A stretch of 64,000 bases of DNA from JAVBNH01 sp031551635 (GTDB taxonomy: Bacteria; Bacillota; Clostridia; Oscillospirales; Acutalibacteraceae). Made by a program: the position numbers and the translations under genes. This document shows, piece after piece, positions 8,815-17,749 of this stretch. How positions within the stretch are numbered: position 1 is the first letter of the stretch; each line of letters starts with the position of its first letter. The stretch spans positions 15,712-79,711 of the forward strand of contig JAVBNH010000015.1 of assembly GCA_031551635.1 (NCBI GenBank), given 5' to 3'. Under the pieces are notes generated by a model that worked only from the letters and a program-made list of their open reading frames with translations, was not told the DNA's origin and made no database searches.

Positions 8815-10425
8815 ATGAATAAAAAAAGAATTATCGCACTTTTATTAAGCCTTTCCGTTTTATTCTCATGTCTTGCCGGAAAAATCTATTTTCTTGATGA
8901 TTTCGGCGGCTATGTTAAGGTTGCGAATCAAGGAAAATCGAAAACAATCAGTGTTTCCGAAACCCGGGGACGCATATACGACAGAAACATGAATTTACTC
9001 GTAAATAATCAGTCTACTTTCTACGCTATACTCAAGCCAAGTGTTGAAGCAATTGCGAATCTGGGAGACTCACTGAGCGAAAGCGAATATATCGAAATTT
9101 ATAATAAAATTCAACAGCTACAGCCTCTGATGGTGAACCTTAAAAGTCCGCTTGTCGATACTGAGGACATGAAGATATTAGAGGTTTTTAACAGATACGG
9201 CGAAATTACCCCCGCGCCTCACCTGATTGGCTATCTTGACGCTGAAAAAAAGAATGGAGTTTCCGGTATTGAAAAAAGCTTCAATGACCTTCTTAACGAG
9301 TCCCGCGGCTCACTTTCAGCCACCTTTACTATAAACGGACTCGGAAAGGTTCTTGAGGGCGAGACAATAACCGTAAATAACAATAATTACAACACAAGCG
9401 CGGGGATTTCTCTGACCCTTGATTCGGAGCTTCAGAAAATATTGGAAGAGATTCTGCGCAGCAGCGATATAAAAAAGGGCGCGGCGGTTATTTTGGATGT
9501 TGAAACCGGAGCGCTTCTCGCAAGTGTCAGTCTCCCTGAATTTGACCCCAACGACTTAGCTTCTTCGCTTGAAAATCCTGATTCACCTTTTATCAATAGA
9601 GTTCTCACGCCTTATTCAGTCGGCTCCGTATATAAGCCGATTGTCGCAATAGCGGCACTGGAAGCGGGAATCGAGCCGGATTATATGTACAAATGTATGG
9701 GTAAAATCAAGGTGGGAAATGTGAGCATAAACTGCCACAATCATGACGGTCACGGGCTTATAAATATGTCAACCGCCATAGCGCAGTCCTGCAACTGTTA
9801 CTTTATTGACATTGCGCAAAAAATCGGCGGCGAGAGGATAGTCGAGCTTTCAAATGCACTCGGTCTCGGTCAACCCTTAACGCTTGCGGAGGCTATTATT
9901 TCACAAGGCGGAAAAATGCCGGAGCTTAGTGAGCTCAAAAACAGCGGCGACCTCGCGAATCTCTCCTTCGGTCAAGGTGCACTGCTGGCAACTCCTCTGC
10001 AGATGGCGGCGATTTACAACTGCTTCGCTAATGATGGAATTTATAAAAAACCTTATTTGCTCAATAAAATAGTTGATGAAAACAAAGAAATTACAGCGGA
10101 ATTTAAGCCTGATGAGGGTGTCAGAATTATAAAAAAGAACTACACTGAGCTTTTAAAGCGAATGATGATTGAAACGGTGGAAACAGGAAGCGGGAAAAAC
10201 GCGAAACCGATTGGCACAAGCGCCGCGGGGAAAACCGCAACCGCGCAGTCAGGCTGGTACAAGGATTCAGTCGAGGTGCTGCAGACCTGGTTCGCGGGCT
10301 ACTTCCCCGCTGAAAAACCAAAGTATACAATTGTGATAATGAGAGAGGACGGCAACAGCCCGACAACAGACTGTGCGCCTGTTTTCCGTCGGATAGCAGA
10401 AAAAATAATAAGCCTGCCGAAATAA
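8815..10425 (+). CDS. Class B penicillin-binding protein (PBP2/SpoVD-like transpeptidase)
   Basis: About 536 residues. GGAG with 6 nt spacing selects ATG 8815 (MNKKRIIALLLS) over an in-frame ATG at 8791. An N-terminal signal anchor is followed by a dimerisation domain (TRGRIYDRNMNLL) and the transpeptidase domain. Active-site motifs are S-V-Y-K near residue 272 (nucleophile serine), S-C-N near 325 and K-T-A near 473 (GKTATAQSG). The third motif is normally KTG, so alanine replaces glycine there. The protein cross-links peptidoglycan outside the membrane and would be beta-lactam-sensitive. Whether it serves elongation, division or sporulation is not clear; no PASTA domains are present. Confidence 0.9.
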   Translation: MNKKRIIALLLSLSVLFSCLAGKIYFLDDFGGYVKVANQGKSKTISVSETRGRIYDRNMNLLVNNQSTFYAILKPSVEAIANLGDSLSESEYIEIYNKIQQLQPLMVNLKSPLVDTEDMKILEVFNRYGEITPAPHLIGYLDAEKKNGVSGIEKSFNDLLNESRGSLSATFTINGLGKVLEGETITVNNNNYNTSAGISLTLDSELQKILEEILRSSDIKKGAAVILDVETGALLASVSLPEFDPNDLASSLENPDSPFINRVLTPYSVGSVYKPIVAIAALEAGIEPDYMYKCMGKIKVGNVSINCHNHDGHGLINMSTAIAQSCNCYFIDIAQKIGGERIVELSNALGLGQPLTLAEAIISQGGKMPELSELKNSGDLANLSFGQGALLATPLQMAAIYNCFANDGIYKKPYLLNKIVDENKEITAEFKPDEGVRIIKKNYTELLKRMMIETVETGSGKNAKPIGTSAAGKTATAQSGWYKDSVEVLQTWFAGYFPAEKPKYTIVIMREDGNSPTTDCAPVFRRIAEKIISLPK

Positions 10426-10430
10426 AACTA

Positions 10431-10587
10431 ATACTAACCACTGATAAAAGCATTGTATATTTACAATCTTTTTTGTGTTTTACTGCGTCTTTCTCCTTAA
10501 CGGGCGGCAGCCCGTCTGCGTCGGCATCCTTGTAAAACGCAAAAAATCCTCGCAAATCTTTCAACGTTTTTTATCAGTGATTAGTAT
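10431..10587. repeat. 157-bp near-palindromic element (MITE-like)
   Basis: The outer arms 10431-10449 and 10569-10587 are 19 bp with one mismatch (ATACTAACCACTGATAAAA against ATACTAATCACTGATAAAA). An inner pair, TTTTTTGTGTTTTAC and GTAAAACGCAAAAAA, also matches with one difference, and the centre holds GGGCGGCAGCCC. The whole unit could fold into one long hairpin. It lies between the PBP stop codon and its terminator, as if inserted there. No protein is encoded; open frames across it reflect the palindrome. Confidence 0.85.
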
Positions 10588-10623
10588 AATGCAGAAACAG
10601 CAAACAAGCTGTTTCTGCATTTT
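10588..10623 (+). terminator. Intrinsic terminator after the PBP gene
   Basis: A perfect 14-bp stem, AATGCAGAAACAGC (10588-10601) with GCTGTTTCTGCATT (10608-10621), has loop AAACAA and a short T run. It lies between convergent genes and may serve both. Confidence 0.85.
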
Positions 10624-10663
10624 AATACCTGTAAACTGTAAAACTTCAAACTGAATACTGATA

Positions 10664-11914
10664 TCAGGCTGCTTCTTTTTTAATATCCGAATACAGCGCG
10701 TCACTGGTTGAAAGCATATTCTCCGCAAAAATTCCGTATCCCTGCAGGGGATTATTCAGAAAAACATGCGTGACCGCGCCGATAAACATTCCGTTCTGTA
10801 TGATGGGGCTTCCGCTCATTCCCTGCACTATTCCACCGGTTTTTTCAATCAGTTTCTCGTCCTTTATCTCGATGGTCATATTTTTTTCGTTGCCCTCTGC
10901 GGCAAGGTTGATTTTAACTATTTCTATATCATAGTATTTCGGTCCCTCGCCGTCTACTGTGGAAATAATCTGCGCGGGACCAAGCTTTATCTCACTTCTG
11001 GTTGCCGCCGGTAAGGGGTCTGAAGCTTTGTCATACTTTGTCAAAACGCCGTAAATTCCGGAGCTGCCGTTAATCATCAGCTCACCGAGATCCTCGCTGC
11101 CGAACACTCCGCACAGCTCACCCGTAACTTTATTTTCCGCCTTATAACAGCCGTTAATCTCAGCAGTGAGCACGCTTCCGGTGGAAATCGGTACTACATT
11201 TAAAGTGTCTACATCGCAAACCGCATGTCCGAGTCCAGCGAAAATCCCGTTGAAGCTGTTATAAAAAGTCATAGTTCCGATACCTGCGCAGCTGTCCCTG
11301 AGCCATAGGCCTGCCTTGTATTTTCCGTCGTACTGCGCCAGAACCGGCTTCAACTGCAAAGTCATCATCTTGTCTTTTCTTTGCAGCTCAACGCTTATAG
11401 CCTCACCGTCCGACTTTTCGACTATTTCGGTAAAAACGCTTATTTGCGTGACCTCCTTGCCGTTAACGGAAATGATAGTATCTCCCGCAATAATGCCTGC
11501 TTCGCTTGCCGGAGAAAAAATTCCGCTCTCGTTGCTCACCTGGTCAGCGCCGACTACCATTAAGCCGCTTGAATAAATTTTGATTCCTATTATTTCGCCG
11601 CTGGGAACCACATATTGTCTGTCAGTTTTTTTAAGCTGAGTATTTTTAACAGGAAAGGTTCCAAAAAGCTTTACACTGACACTGCTATCCGGTCTGATAA
11701 TATCCTTCGGCGACAAATTAACCGCAAGTCCTTCCTCCGGAGGATTATCCCAAAGGTTTTCCTCAATGCTGAAAATCTTACCGAATAGCGGTTTTGTGTT
11801 TTCGGTTATTAGCAGCTCCGAAGGAATTTTGAACTCACCGTAGATTATCAGCGAAAGAATCAAAAAGACTGAAATACAAATTATTGCGCTAAAAATCCTT
11901 ACTTTTTTCCTCAT
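10664..11914 (-). CDS. spoIVB: SpoIVB peptidase (stage IV sporulation protein B)
   Basis: A 416-residue protein of family length. A membrane helix lies at about 7-26, a PDZ domain at about 110-190 (ASEAGIIAGDTIISVNGKEV), then an S55 serine protease domain. GLGHAVCD carries the catalytic histidine and GMSGSPII, around residues 366-371, the catalytic serine. In spore formers SpoIVB is made in the forespore, enters the intermembrane space and triggers processing of pro-sigma-K by cutting SpoIVFA. In many Firmicutes spo0A is next to it; here it is not. GAAAGGA lies upstream of ATG 11914. I could not identify a sigma-G promoter with confidence. Confidence 0.95.
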   Translation of the reverse strand: MRKKVRIFSAIICISVFLILSLIIYGEFKIPSELLITENTKPLFGKIFSIEENLWDNPPEEGLAVNLSPKDIIRPDSSVSVKLFGTFPVKNTQLKKTDRQYVVPSGEIIGIKIYSSGLMVVGADQVSNESGIFSPASEAGIIAGDTIISVNGKEVTQISVFTEIVEKSDGEAISVELQRKDKMMTLQLKPVLAQYDGKYKAGLWLRDSCAGIGTMTFYNSFNGIFAGLGHAVCDVDTLNVVPISTGSVLTAEINGCYKAENKVTGELCGVFGSEDLGELMINGSSGIYGVLTKYDKASDPLPAATRSEIKLGPAQIISTVDGEGPKYYDIEIVKINLAAEGNEKNMTIEIKDEKLIEKTGGIVQGMSGSPIIQNGMFIGAVTHVFLNNPLQGYGIFAENMLSTSDALYSDIKKEAA

Positions 11915-12216
11915 TCAATGCCCGTTCCTTTCAATTGGAAAGAGTTTTATCTTTTATAAGTGAAGGTTAATATTATATACAACTGCGACTCCTCATCATT
12001 TTATGCTTGATTGTCGAGGTTGCACTTTTAATTTACCACAACAGCCTTGTAATATTTACGGGAAATAGAGTAGTTATCGGCGAAAATTTCAATGTTTTTT
12101 AAATTTATACTAATCGCTATTTAAATAGTCGAAATTTTCATTCGCTTATACTAATCGACATTTGAATTCTCTTTTTAAATGAGGACTAGTATTGCCGCAA
12201 TTTTAATATTATATCC
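11915..12216. other. Intergenic region upstream of spoIVB
   Basis: AT-rich, without a supported gene. It contains two direct copies of TTATACTAATCG (12105-12116 and 12146-12157) and the small hairpin listed separately. It should also contain the spoIVB promoter, which I could not assign. Confidence 0.5.
12148..12192. repeat. Small inverted repeat related to the 10431-10587 arms
   Basis: ATACTAATCGACATTT (12148-12163) faces AAATGAGGACTAGTAT (12177-12192) with about three mismatches. The outer ATACTAATC matches the arm of the 157-bp palindrome, so this may be a decayed relative. Confidence 0.5.
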
Positions 12217-12255
12217 AAAAAAAAATAAGATTCCCGATAAAAAGCGGAAATCTTA
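12217..12255 (-). terminator. Intrinsic terminator after recD2
   Basis: Read on the minus strand, TAAGATTTCCGC (12255-12244) pairs with the segment at 12237-12226 with minor mismatch, followed by nine Ts (12225-12217). Confidence 0.85.
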
Positions 12256-12274
12256 AATCTATTAATATAATGTT

Positions 12275-14482
12275 CTATTCTGATGTTAAAAAATGACAAA
12301 GAGCGGAATATCTCAGACTTTTTTTGTTATTTTGAATCATTGACTGTATTCTGGATCTGTTACCCACCAGAATCAATATTTTTTTCGCCCGCGTAACTGC
12401 GGTATAGAGAAGATTTCTATACATAAGCTGCTGCGGCGCGTCGATGACCGGCATAACAACCGCCTCAAACTCACTTCCCTGACTTTTGTGAACAGTCACC
12501 GCGTACGCGTGCTCAAGCTCATATATATTTTCAACCGGATAATCGCAGACTCGCTCGTCAAAGTCGATAACTAGCGTGCGGTTTTCCGCAGAAAGCTCGG
12601 TTATTATTCCGATATCACCGTTAAAAACGCCCAAGCCCTGCTCTTTTCCTTTTTTCCATAAAATATCATAATTATTTTTGGTCTGCATCACCTTGTCGCC
12701 TTTTCGGAAAATGCGCCCGTTAACCTTGAATTCACCCTTGTTTTTAGCCGGGGGATTCAATGCCGCCTGCAGCTCCCTATTCAGATTCATTGTGCCGCAG
12801 TCGCCTTTTCTTGAGGGACAGAGAATTTGAATATCCGCTGTGGGCGAGTAGCCGTAAGCCGCGACAAGCCTTTTTGTGCAGAGCTCCACTACTGTCCGAC
12901 CCGCCGCCACGGCGTTTGTTCTCTCCATGAAAAAAAAGTCACTGCTCTTTGTCTCAAAATCGATGTCTTTACCCTCAATTATTGAGTGAGCATTCATAAC
13001 TATCAAGCTCTCTCTCGCCTGTCGGAATATTTCGCTCAGGCAAACAATCGGAATTTTATCAGATTTTATCAAATCCGAAAGGACATTACCGACTCCGACG
13101 GGAGGCAGCTGATCATTGTCCCCGACAAGAATAAGCTTGCAGCCGAATTTTATAGCGTCAAGCAGACTTGAGAAAAGAAAAACATCCACCATAGACATTT
13201 CATCGACAATCACTGCGTCGGCTCCCAGTGGATTTTGCAAGTCGCGCCTGAAAATCGGTTTTTCGTTGTCATTCCAGTCCACCTCAAGCAATCTGTGAAT
13301 AGTTTTCGCCTCGCGCCCTGTGACCTCGCTCATTCTTTTTGCAGCTCTGCCTGTCGGTGCGCATAGAACTATTTCGAGATTCTGCTGCTCAAAAAGGTTA
13401 ATTATTCCCTTGACTGTCGTGGTTTTGCCGGTTCCGGGTCCGCCGGTGAGGATAAGCATCCCCTTCAGCGCAGCTGTCTTGATAGCTTCCCTTTGCATGC
13501 GTTCATAAAGAATTTTATCTTTTTTTTCAAGTGCGTCAATGTCTCCCTCTAGCGTTGAAACACCCCGCGGAGGGAATTGAAGGAGGCTCTGGAGGCGACT
13601 CGCAATATTTTTTTCGCATATATAAGTATCGCAAAGAAAAATAAACTCACGCGTATCGATTTTTTCCATCACCAGCATTTTATCCTCGCAAAGCGAGTCA
13701 ATTGCAATATCAACATCATCTTCCCCTACGCCAAGAAGGTCACAGCAAGGCGGGATAAGCTTCTCGCGCGGCAGACAGGTGTGCCCGTTGAGGGCATTAT
13801 GCTTGATAACATGCATAATTCCGGCTCTGATTCTATGATTATAATCCGGCGCAAGATTCAGATTTTTCGCGATTATTTCCGCTCGCTCAAAGGTTACGGA
13901 ATTTATGCTCTGGCAAAGAATATAAGGGTTTTCCTCAATAACATTTGCCGCGGCTGAACCGAAACGCTTAAAAACCGCAATGCATTCCGTGGGGCTTATC
14001 CCGTAAGCCTCAAGCGTTATCATGACCTTGCGGATTGAGACCTGCTTATTGTACTCATTCGAAATTTCGGTTGCTTTTTCTCTTGTGATACCTTTTATAA
14101 CTTTCAGCCGTTCAGGCTCATTTTCGAGCACATTAAAAGCATTTTCACCGAACTGCTCGATAATTTTCAAAGCTGTTTTTGGTCCGAGACCTTTTATTGT
14201 TCCGGAGGATAAATATTTTAAGAGTCCGGAGGTATTATCGGGAAGCTTTCGCGTGAATGAGGCTATTTTAAGCTGCCTGCCAAACATATTATGCTCGTCC
14301 CATATGCCGCTAAGTGTCATCTCCTCTCCCGCTGTCAGCTCCGGCAAAGCGCCGACGGCAGTAATAAATTCACCGTCAGCATTTAATGTGATGACAGTAA
14401 ATCCGTTGTCGGAATTATGAAAAACAACCTCTTCAACAACTCCGTTAATATTAACTTCTTCATTTATTTCAAATAAATCCAT
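12275..14482 (-). CDS. recD2: RecD2-type SF1B DNA helicase
   Basis: A 735-residue protein of normal RecD2 length. The N-terminal third has an OB-like start (VNINGVVEEVVFHN) and helix-hairpin-helix segments (GTIKGLGPKTALKII) that bind DNA. The motor has Walker A GGPGTGKTTT, Walker B VDEMSMVD, motif III-like LVGDNDQLPPVG, and late motifs HAYAVTVHKSQGSEF and YTAVTRAK. RecD2 is a 5'-3' helicase in DNA repair found in bacteria lacking RecBC, as in Bacillus and Deinococcus. It starts 3 nt after the MreB-like gene, so the two form an operon. No strong ribosome site precedes ATG 14482, suggesting translational coupling. Confidence 0.95.
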   Translation of the reverse strand: MDLFEINEEVNINGVVEEVVFHNSDNGFTVITLNADGEFITAVGALPELTAGEEMTLSGIWDEHNMFGRQLKIASFTRKLPDNTSGLLKYLSSGTIKGLGPKTALKIIEQFGENAFNVLENEPERLKVIKGITREKATEISNEYNKQVSIRKVMITLEAYGISPTECIAVFKRFGSAAANVIEENPYILCQSINSVTFERAEIIAKNLNLAPDYNHRIRAGIMHVIKHNALNGHTCLPREKLIPPCCDLLGVGEDDVDIAIDSLCEDKMLVMEKIDTREFIFLCDTYICEKNIASRLQSLLQFPPRGVSTLEGDIDALEKKDKILYERMQREAIKTAALKGMLILTGGPGTGKTTTVKGIINLFEQQNLEIVLCAPTGRAAKRMSEVTGREAKTIHRLLEVDWNDNEKPIFRRDLQNPLGADAVIVDEMSMVDVFLFSSLLDAIKFGCKLILVGDNDQLPPVGVGNVLSDLIKSDKIPIVCLSEIFRQARESLIVMNAHSIIEGKDIDFETKSSDFFFMERTNAVAAGRTVVELCTKRLVAAYGYSPTADIQILCPSRKGDCGTMNLNRELQAALNPPAKNKGEFKVNGRIFRKGDKVMQTKNNYDILWKKGKEQGLGVFNGDIGIITELSAENRTLVIDFDERVCDYPVENIYELEHAYAVTVHKSQGSEFEAVVMPVIDAPQQLMYRNLLYTAVTRAKKILILVGNRSRIQSMIQNNKKSLRYSALCHFLTSE

Positions 14483-14485
14483 ATT

Positions 14486-15496
14486 TTATTTAAAGCTGAA
14501 TAAATGCCCATTTTTGAAGAGCCTCTCCATATCCCCCAGCGCTGAACCTAGTCCGTTTATAACACAGTTTTCGGGATTCTTCGCGATTTTTGTTTCCATC
14601 TGCGTTTTTTGGGTTATGAGTGTATCTATTCCGTACAGCCCCGCGCCGCCGCCGGTGAGAATAATTCCCTGAGCTTTTATATCATTTAGCAGCTCGGGTT
14701 CAGTCAGGCTGATAATCTCGCGAACCGCATCTGTCAGCTGCAGACATTGCTCGTGAATCGCCCAGTAAATTTCGCTGGAGCTGATTTCAACGCTTTTCGG
14801 TATGCTTGTTGTATGGTCCTTACCGTTGCATATCATCGCGACTTCAGGCTGCCTGAAAATTGCGCAGGCGACAGTCTTTTTTATTTCCTCACCGGAAGCA
14901 AAACCTATTTCGAGATTGTGTTTTTTCAAGATATAATGCCTGATATTATCAGTTATCGCGATTCCGGCGGTTTTAATAGATATTGCTGATGAAATATTAT
15001 CCATTGTGATAATCGCAGCATCCGTACTGCCTCCGCCTATGTCGACTATAAGCGAGCCCTTCGGCTTGTTAAATGACAGCCCCGCGCCGATTGCCGCTGC
15101 TATTGGTTCCTCAATCAAAAAAATACGGCTTGCGTCCGCAAGCGAAAGAATATCCTCAAAAGTTCTCTTTTCAAGACTAGTCATATTTGCTCTGACACTG
15201 ATTATAATATTCGGTTTAAAGAATTTTCCCTTGCAGATTTTTTCGATGATGTGTGTCAAGATAAAAACCGACATATCAAAATCAGCTATTAAACCGTCCT
15301 GAACAGGATAGATTATTTTCAACGAATTCGGAAGCCTGCCGAGCATATTCATCGCTTCATTGCCTATGGCTACAGGCTTACCGGTATGGGAATCGCACAC
15401 CACGACTGAGGGCTCGGAAAAAACAACTCCCTGCCCCTCAACAAAAATTTTGGTAAAGCTTGTCCCAAAATCGATTCCTATGTGTATTCCAATCAC
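14486..15496 (-). CDS. MreB/Mbl-like bacterial actin
   Basis: A 336-residue actin-fold ATPase. Visible nucleotide-site elements are GIDFGTSFTKIF (phosphate 1), VDIGGGSTDAAII (phosphate 2) and ILTGGGAGLYG (adenosine), plus LIEEPIAAAIGAG, typical of MreB. It starts at GTG 15496 with AGAGG 7 nt upstream. MreB proteins form membrane-bound filaments that guide wall synthesis. This one is divergent: GIDLGTANT is replaced by GIDFGTSFT and the amphipathic N-terminus is short, and it pairs with recD2 rather than mreCD. It may therefore be an accessory paralogue rather than the main MreB. Confidence 0.85.
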   Translation of the reverse strand: MIGIHIGIDFGTSFTKIFVEGQGVVFSEPSVVVCDSHTGKPVAIGNEAMNMLGRLPNSLKIIYPVQDGLIADFDMSVFILTHIIEKICKGKFFKPNIIISVRANMTSLEKRTFEDILSLADASRIFLIEEPIAAAIGAGLSFNKPKGSLIVDIGGGSTDAAIITMDNISSAISIKTAGIAITDNIRHYILKKHNLEIGFASGEEIKKTVACAIFRQPEVAMICNGKDHTTSIPKSVEISSSEIYWAIHEQCLQLTDAVREIISLTEPELLNDIKAQGIILTGGGAGLYGIDTLITQKTQMETKIAKNPENCVINGLGSALGDMERLFKNGHLFSFK

Positions 15497-15519
15497 TGTT
15501 ATACCTCTATTGTTTAATA

Positions 15520-15571
15520 CTAAGTTCAGATTAAAAAGTTGTAACTATTAGTTTTTTTAATCTGAACTTAG
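15520..15571 (-). terminator. Long hairpin between the radical SAM and MreB-like genes
   Basis: A perfect 18-bp inverted repeat: CTAAGTTCAGATTAAAAA at 15520-15537 and its complement at 15554-15571, with a 16-nt loop. It lies after the radical SAM stop and before the MreB-like start. The T-rich arm suggests a terminator on the minus strand, but no clean T tract follows the stem, so an operator or leader structure is also possible. Confidence 0.55.
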
Positions 15572-15624
15572 AGCTTGCTAACGTTCATATATAAGGCTTC
15601 CGTGAAAATATTTTTATCTACTGT

Positions 15625-16533
15625 TTAATCGATGTTTGGTATAATTTGTATACCGCAGCCGATATCCGGTCTGTCCCATTCAGGGTTGCAATGGTCGCAG
15701 GCATCGATAAACTCTACACTATAAAGCTTTTTTATCTGCTTTTTAAGCTGTTTTTTGTCTTTTCCGGCAAGCGTCACCGCTTCATTGTTATCTGAAGAAA
15801 TTAAGCCCAGCACTCTCCCGTGAGCCGAACGCGGGCACGCAAAAAGCTCGCCGTTATAAAGTGTTTTACAGTTTGACGCAGGGCAGAGATTGTATGACCT
15901 TTTCAGCTCGTTTAAGCTGAAATTCCGTTTTTCCATAGAACCGAAATCTGACCAGCTCTCAAAACGGTTCAGTTTATAATTTATTTTTTCTTTTTCAAGC
16001 ATTTCGATAAATCCGGTTCTGTCAACACAGTCATAAGCGCTTATTGAAACATAGAGATTTTCCCTTTTTAAAGCTTTCACGTTTGCTTCACGCGGTAAAA
16101 TCCCGCCATTGGTAATGACCTGAAACCTTTTTACTCTGCCGCTCGCGGCTGCATATTCAATAATTTCATGCATCTGCGGATGCATAAACGGCTCTCCGCC
16201 GATTATAGTTAACAGGCTGATTTTTTTTGTCACACCAAAAAGGAGGTCAAGTGATTTTTTTAAGTCTTCAACATCAGTATTCCGGCTATTTTCATAAAGC
16301 GGCATCAGATTTGCGCAGTCTTTGCACCTAAGATTGCATTTTGGAGTTATGACAAGCTCTAAGTATGGGATCCTGAATTCCACATACGCATTATATAGCA
16401 ATACCGGTAGCATTAATACACCGCTAAACATTAAAGCGCTTTTTTTTAATCCTTCATTTTTAATTCTATTAATTCCCGGAAATTTCGATTTGACTTCATT
16501 TGCCAATAAATTGACAAAATAGCTCTGTCTCAT
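15625..16533 (-). CDS. Radical SAM protein with SPASM-like C-terminal cysteines
   Basis: About 302 residues. GGAGA 9-10 nt upstream selects ATG 16533 (MRQSYFVNLL) over a TTG at 16557 that would overlap the glycosyltransferase. CNLRCKDC is the CxxxCxxC motif that binds the radical SAM [4Fe-4S] cluster, and TIIGGEPFMHP is the GGE SAM-contact motif. C-terminal cysteines (NLCPASNCKTLYNGELFACPR, then CDHCNPEW and GC) could hold a second cluster, as in SPASM enzymes. It follows the glycosyltransferase by 4 nt, so it probably acts in the same glycan or cell-surface pathway. The substrate is unknown. Confidence 0.87.
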   Translation of the reverse strand: MRQSYFVNLLANEVKSKFPGINRIKNEGLKKSALMFSGVLMLPVLLYNAYVEFRIPYLELVITPKCNLRCKDCANLMPLYENSRNTDVEDLKKSLDLLFGVTKKISLLTIIGGEPFMHPQMHEIIEYAAASGRVKRFQVITNGGILPREANVKALKRENLYVSISAYDCVDRTGFIEMLEKEKINYKLNRFESWSDFGSMEKRNFSLNELKRSYNLCPASNCKTLYNGELFACPRSAHGRVLGLISSDNNEAVTLAGKDKKQLKKQIKKLYSVEFIDACDHCNPEWDRPDIGCGIQIIPNID

Positions 16534-16537
16534 AAAA

Positions 16538-17734
16538 TCAATTCTCCTTTCCGTCAATTAATCTTTTCCAATGTCCGGTTATTATTTCCGGCGCAAAATT
16601 CTCAGCTCTTTTTACGGACTGCCTTTTATAATGACTATTCAACTCATCATCATTTAACAGAAGAAGCATAGCTCTCGCAAGCTCTGTAACGCTTTTATCA
16701 AATTCCAAAGACCATTCACCATCATGAGGCGGCGTTAAAATGCCGAACTCGCATTGCTCCATAGCCTGTGCCGTTCCACCGGTTCCCGGAGCGATAATTT
16801 CCCTCGGACCCGCGAGGCAATCAGTCGAAATAACGCTGATTCCGCATGACATTGCTTCAGTAATTGCCATTCCGAAGCCCTCAAAGGAGGAGGACATGAC
16901 ATAAGCAAGAGCACGGCTGACAATGGGGAAAGGATTCTTCCTGAAGCCTGTAAACATTATTCTATCAGCAATTTTCAAACGCACGGCAAGTTCTTCAAGG
17001 TCTTTTCGCAAATCACCGTCGCCGACAAAAATCAGTCTGGCATCGGCGTCCTTCCCCGCGACAATAGAAAAAGCCTGAAGCAGCTTATGCAAGCTCTTCT
17101 GAGGCATAATGCGACCGAAATTTACAAATGTTTTTTCATTAATAAAATCAGAAAAATGATTCTCAAGCGGTTCTTCAGCACTTTTTTTTATATTTTCAAT
17201 ATCATTCGCTATGTATAAATACTTTATTTTATCCTTATCGGAAATATTATAAAGCCTGTCAAGCTTATCCTTGCTCGCTTTGGAAATTGCTAAAATGTTC
17301 CGCGCATTTTTTATGCGTTTTTTAAACATCATTTCAATTATATCATCTTTCTTTGAAGGCGTCATCTCGTTTTGCAAAATATAATTACAAATTACCGGAT
17401 AAATATCATCACCGATATTAGACATGACATTTATTAGGTTCGAAAACTCCATAAAGCTGATACTTACATCAATTTTCAGCTTTTTCTTTAGTCGGCGGGT
17501 GTTTATAAGGTACTGAGGGAATAATAATGGCATAAGCGGTGAATTCATTTTATAATACCAGCTGATTGAATGCAGCTGTCCGCCGTATTTATATGCAATA
17601 TCGGAAGTATCCTGTAAAAAAACATGAATCTCATATCCGGCTTTTTCAAGCAAAACGGATAAATCAGCGGCAAAACGCTGTGCACCGCCAATCGAGAGGC
17701 ATTGAATTATAATGGCTATGCGTTTTTTCTGCAC
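16538..17734 (-). CDS. Glycosyltransferase family 4 (GT-B)
   Basis: About 398 residues, cytoplasmic. The N-terminal Rossmann half begins with QCLSIGGAQRFAADLS; the C-terminal half has FVNFGRIMPQKSLHKLLQAF, LIFVGDGDLRKDLE and the EX7E-type signature SFEGFGMAITEAM that contacts the donor sugar nucleotide. GT4 enzymes transfer a sugar with retention of configuration, often in polysaccharide synthesis. AGAGG gives proper spacing to the GTG at 17734 (reads MQKKRIAIII) rather than the GTG at 17743. The acyltransferase gene ends 15 nt upstream. Donor and acceptor cannot be assigned. Confidence 0.9.
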   Translation of the reverse strand: MQKKRIAIIIQCLSIGGAQRFAADLSVLLEKAGYEIHVFLQDTSDIAYKYGGQLHSISWYYKMNSPLMPLLFPQYLINTRRLKKKLKIDVSISFMEFSNLINVMSNIGDDIYPVICNYILQNEMTPSKKDDIIEMMFKKRIKNARNILAISKASKDKLDRLYNISDKDKIKYLYIANDIENIKKSAEEPLENHFSDFINEKTFVNFGRIMPQKSLHKLLQAFSIVAGKDADARLIFVGDGDLRKDLEELAVRLKIADRIMFTGFRKNPFPIVSRALAYVMSSSFEGFGMAITEAMSCGISVISTDCLAGPREIIAPGTGGTAQAMEQCEFGILTPPHDGEWSLEFDKSVTELARAMLLLLNDDELNSHYKRQSVKRAENFAPEIITGHWKRLIDGKEN

Positions 17735-17749
17735 TTCATTCACCTCTGA

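Noticed and set aside
10127..10564. A 145-residue minus-strand open frame across the PBP 3' end
   Set aside because: It is antisense to the transpeptidase domain and its start lies inside the 157-bp palindrome. No ribosome site and no family-like pattern.
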